A stretch of 23,431 nucleotides of DNA from Ruminococcaceae bacterium UBA1405 (lineage in GTDB: Bacteria; Bacillota; Clostridia; Oscillospirales; Ruminococcaceae), in NCBI GenBank assembly GCA_002305685.1, contig DBQB01000041.1:1-23431 (forward strand), given 5' to 3'. How positions within the stretch are numbered: position 1 is the first letter of the stretch; each line of letters begins with the position of its first letter. Of this stretch, positions 21,640-23,431 are shown one piece after another. The notes beneath the pieces were generated by a model, which was not told where the DNA came from, made no database searches, and saw only the letters and a list, made by a program, of their open reading frames with translations. The translations under genes were made by a program, and so were the position numbers.

Positions 21640-22542
21640 ATGAAAAAGATTATTGCACTTTTGATCATGGCGGCAGTGGCAGCCTCATGTTTTGGCGGGT
21701 GCGGGGACAACTCCACCGGCTCAGGTGAAAGTAACCTTACCGGGAACGGGGACAAATCCTCTTCGGTGGAAGAATCGAATTCTGCTGAGGACGAGTCTGC
21801 CTCCACTGGCGGCAGTACATCACAGCAGGAGATCACGCTGGAGAGCCTGCAGCAGGCAAACCTTCTCTCCAACCTCTTCTCGCAGTACGATTCCGTTGTC
21901 TACACCGAGGACGAGTCGGACGGCTCCGGCGATACCACCTATATCATCCAAACGGATACCGGCTATGCCATCTGGTACGACAGCATCATGAGCGGATATT
22001 ACAACGAATTCATCTTCTTCGCCGATAGGGATGAACCCGACCGAATGACCTTCTGGTTCTTCGGGCTTATGCCCGATTGTCTCAATGACTTTATCGGCAT
22101 GCTACTCCTCCCCACGGAAGATGACGAGCTGATCTTCCTGGAAAGTGGCGGCGGCGAAACGGTCTTCTGCATCGAAGACGCCGCTGACTACGACGATGTT
22201 GATATCGTCTATACCGTAGACAGCGAGACTCTTGTCCTGAAAACCATCGAGCGGATGAACGACAACGGCGAATCCCTTTCGATAACCACCTTCCATTACG
22301 GAGAAGAAGTGGAGCTGCCGGAAAGGATCACGGCCTGGCAGGGCGAGCTGCGGACGGTGACCGTCCATTTTCTCGACGATGATATAACCGAGATCCACCA
22401 AGTCCCCGCCAATTGGGGATTTGCTGCCGAAGGTTTCCGTCCGTGGAGTGCGATCTATCTCGACGAAGCCTGCACCCAGCCGTATGAATATCCGGGAGAT
22501 GGAACCGATTTCACGGTTTATATCCGTTACGAAGAGGAATGA
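21640..22542 (+). CDS. Putative lipoprotein, unknown function
   Basis: This is a 300-residue exported lipoprotein. MKKIIALLIMAAVAAS is the signal sequence; the lipid-modified cysteine is probably Cys21 (CFGGCGDN), with Cys17 as alternative. A Ser/Gly/Glu/Asn-rich linker (22-70) is followed by an acidic domain rich in aromatic residues (TTYIIQTDTGYAIWYDSIMSG, VDIVYTVDSETLVLKTIE), which looks like an all-beta fold. I do not recognise the family. The end (ACTQPYEYPGDGTDFTVYIRYEEE) resembles phrases common in clostridial surface repeats. The ATG at 21640 has AGGAGG six bases upstream and is preferred over the in-frame ATG at 21430, which belongs to the decayed TPM gene. Its start is 13 bases after that gene's last stop, so it was probably in the same operon before decay. 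Confidence 0.75.
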   Translation: MKKIIALLIMAAVAASCFGGCGDNSTGSGESNLTGNGDKSSSVEESNSAEDESASTGGSTSQQEITLESLQQANLLSNLFSQYDSVVYTEDESDGSGDTTYIIQTDTGYAIWYDSIMSGYYNEFIFFADRDEPDRMTFWFFGLMPDCLNDFIGMLLLPTEDDELIFLESGGGETVFCIEDAADYDDVDIVYTVDSETLVLKTIERMNDNGESLSITTFHYGEEVELPERITAWQGELRTVTVHFLDDDITEIHQVPANWGFAAEGFRPWSAIYLDEACTQPYEYPGDGTDFTVYIRYEEE

Positions 22543-22650
22543 AACGGTTCTTTTGGAAAAATCTGATCCGGTTCGGTAAAAATAAGGGATTTTACCAATT
22601 GGGAAGCAAAATTGAGCAAAACAAATAGGAACAAGACGGGAGAAATTACT

Positions 22651-23193
22651 ATGAAAAAAATGATTGCATTTTTACTTACAATTGTATTATTAACAGCGAC
22701 TTTTGCTGGATGTTCCGGCGGCTCTGCTCCAACTAAGCCCGAGGATGTCAAAGGGGAAACCTTCGAAGGTGGAAATATCAGCGCGCTTGTGCCCGAGGGA
22801 TGGATGGCCTTCCACGGCACAGATTACTTTGATGAGTATGAGGAAGGGTATGATCCCAATGTGATTCAAGTCTGTAAAGGCGCGAAAACCGAGTGGGATC
22901 TGCTCTCAAAACCTTATGTTATGATGACTTATTTTAGCCCTGATAATCCGATGTATGAGCCTTCGAAAGATTATTATGAAGAAGGTGCAGATCTTGAGCC
23001 CTTTACTACCGGAAGCTATACCTGGAAGGGCTTCACGGCAAAAAGCTTAGATACTCCTATCGCAATGCTTTGGACAGGAGAATACGGTGAAGGGCAGATC
23101 CAGCTTATGATTTGTCTTGAAAACGGAGAGAAGATCAGTCTTGACGACGTAGATGTTCAGGCTATACTGACCAGCATCAGTATAAATAAATAA
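22651..23193 (+). CDS. Putative lipoprotein with a VPEGW-type domain
   Basis: This is a 180-residue exported lipoprotein. The signal is MKKMIAFLLTIVLLTATFAGC with lipobox TFAGC, so the mature protein begins at Cys21. The domain opens with FEGGNISALVPEGWMAFHG, a phrase I recall from many small clostridial lipoproteins of unknown role, and closes with LDDVDVQAILTSISINK, where the final VQAILTSI helix is also typical. The middle (SKPYVMMTYFSPDNPM, TWKGFTAKS, IQLMICLENG) suggests a beta-sandwich. The ATG at 22651 follows a GGGAG site and is preferred over the in-frame ATG at 22612. It has a strong terminator after it. The 108 bases before it contain only a weak hairpin, GGTAAAA/TTTTACC near 22577-22598. 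Function is unknown. Confidence 0.75.
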   Translation: MKKMIAFLLTIVLLTATFAGCSGGSAPTKPEDVKGETFEGGNISALVPEGWMAFHGTDYFDEYEEGYDPNVIQVCKGAKTEWDLLSKPYVMMTYFSPDNPMYEPSKDYYEEGADLEPFTTGSYTWKGFTAKSLDTPIAMLWTGEYGEGQIQLMICLENGEKISLDDVDVQAILTSISINK

Positions 23194-23198
23194 ATTGA

Positions 23199-23248
23199 AT
23201 GAAGCCTGTTTTTCGAACATTTTGATCGAAAAACGGGCTTCATTTTTT
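23199..23248 (+). terminator. Strong terminator after the second lipoprotein
   Basis: GAAGCCTGTTTTTCGA (23201-23216) pairs with TCGAAAAACGGGCTTC (23226-23241) with one G-T pair, followed by ATTTTTT. Confidence 0.88.
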
Positions 23249-23268
23249 ATAAAAGCTTTTCTCATCGG

Positions 23269-23413
23269 GGGTTTTTCTGACCTCAATTTCAGCCGAAAAA
23301 CAAAAGGTCGGCTAACCGTTTTTTCAGGAACTGTAGGGATTTGAACCAATACGCTTTCTGAAAAAGCAAGGTGCCCTTTTTGAAATATAAAAACAAAAAG
23401 GGTACCTTTTTTC
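23269..23413 (+). repeat. Dispersed structured repeat, copy B
   Basis: Second copy of the element at 20661-20805, in the same orientation. Stem 1 is formed by TTTTTCAG (23320-23327) and CTGAAAAA (23358-23365). Its loop contains GGATTTGAACC, again complementary to a T-arm variant GGTTCAAATCC. Stem 2 pairs AAGGTGCCCTTTTT (23368-23381) with AAAAAGGGTACCTT (23395-23408), with one G-T pair, and ends in a run of T. Both arms of the stems differ from copy A but pairing is kept. Confidence 0.75.
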
Positions 23414-23431
23414 GTGCGCCCGGCATGGGCA

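Overview
The window looks like the chromosome of a Gram-positive anaerobe of the class Clostridia, probably an Oscillospiraceae/Ruminococcaceae-type gut bacterium. This is inferred from roughly 50% GC, strong AGGAGG-type ribosome sites with some GTG and TTG starts, a T-box leader on serS, an XpaC/TelA operon, YknXYZ-like ABC efflux genes and tRNA genes with encoded CCA ends. No rRNA, integrase, transposase or CRISPR array was seen.

Layout. 212-2967: a free methionine-R-sulfoxide reductase, then a divergent pair of a DapA/NanA-family aldolase (minus) and a D-2-hydroxyacid dehydrogenase (plus). 3245-3877: a YitT-family membrane protein. About 4085-5840: serS with its own promoter, serine-type T-box leader and tandem terminators. 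5988-7161: a serine hydrolase (beta-lactamase fold) broken by a one-base frameshift in a G7 run. 7203-8032: an 800-base AT-rich gene-free gap ending in a structured leader. 8033-10713: an M20 amidohydrolase, a DUF3100 membrane protein and a small membrane protein, probably a take-up-and-hydrolyse unit. 14662-11151 (minus): an envelope/stress operon of XpaC, TelA, a LemA-like protein and a TPM-domain protein. 14983-19803 (plus): an efflux operon of a long membrane-fusion protein, a MacB-type permease with a Met/Gly-rich tandem repeat, a lipoprotein (frameshifted in a C6 run) and an ATPase. 19968-20660: tRNA-Gly, -Arg, -His and -Gln with tandem promoters. 20661-23431: a dispersed structured repeat, a decayed TPM-domain gene, two unrelated lipoproteins and a second copy of the repeat at the right edge.

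The most unusual items are the two diverged copies of an intergenic element, each with a stem-loop whose loop is complementary to a tRNA T-arm followed by a terminator hairpin; the mutually exclusive pairings in the leader of the M20/DUF3100 operon; the methionine-rich repeat in the efflux permease; and two envelope-type genes each disrupted in a homopolymer, which could be phase variation, decay or sequence error. The degraded second TPM gene was recognised only by reading across frames.
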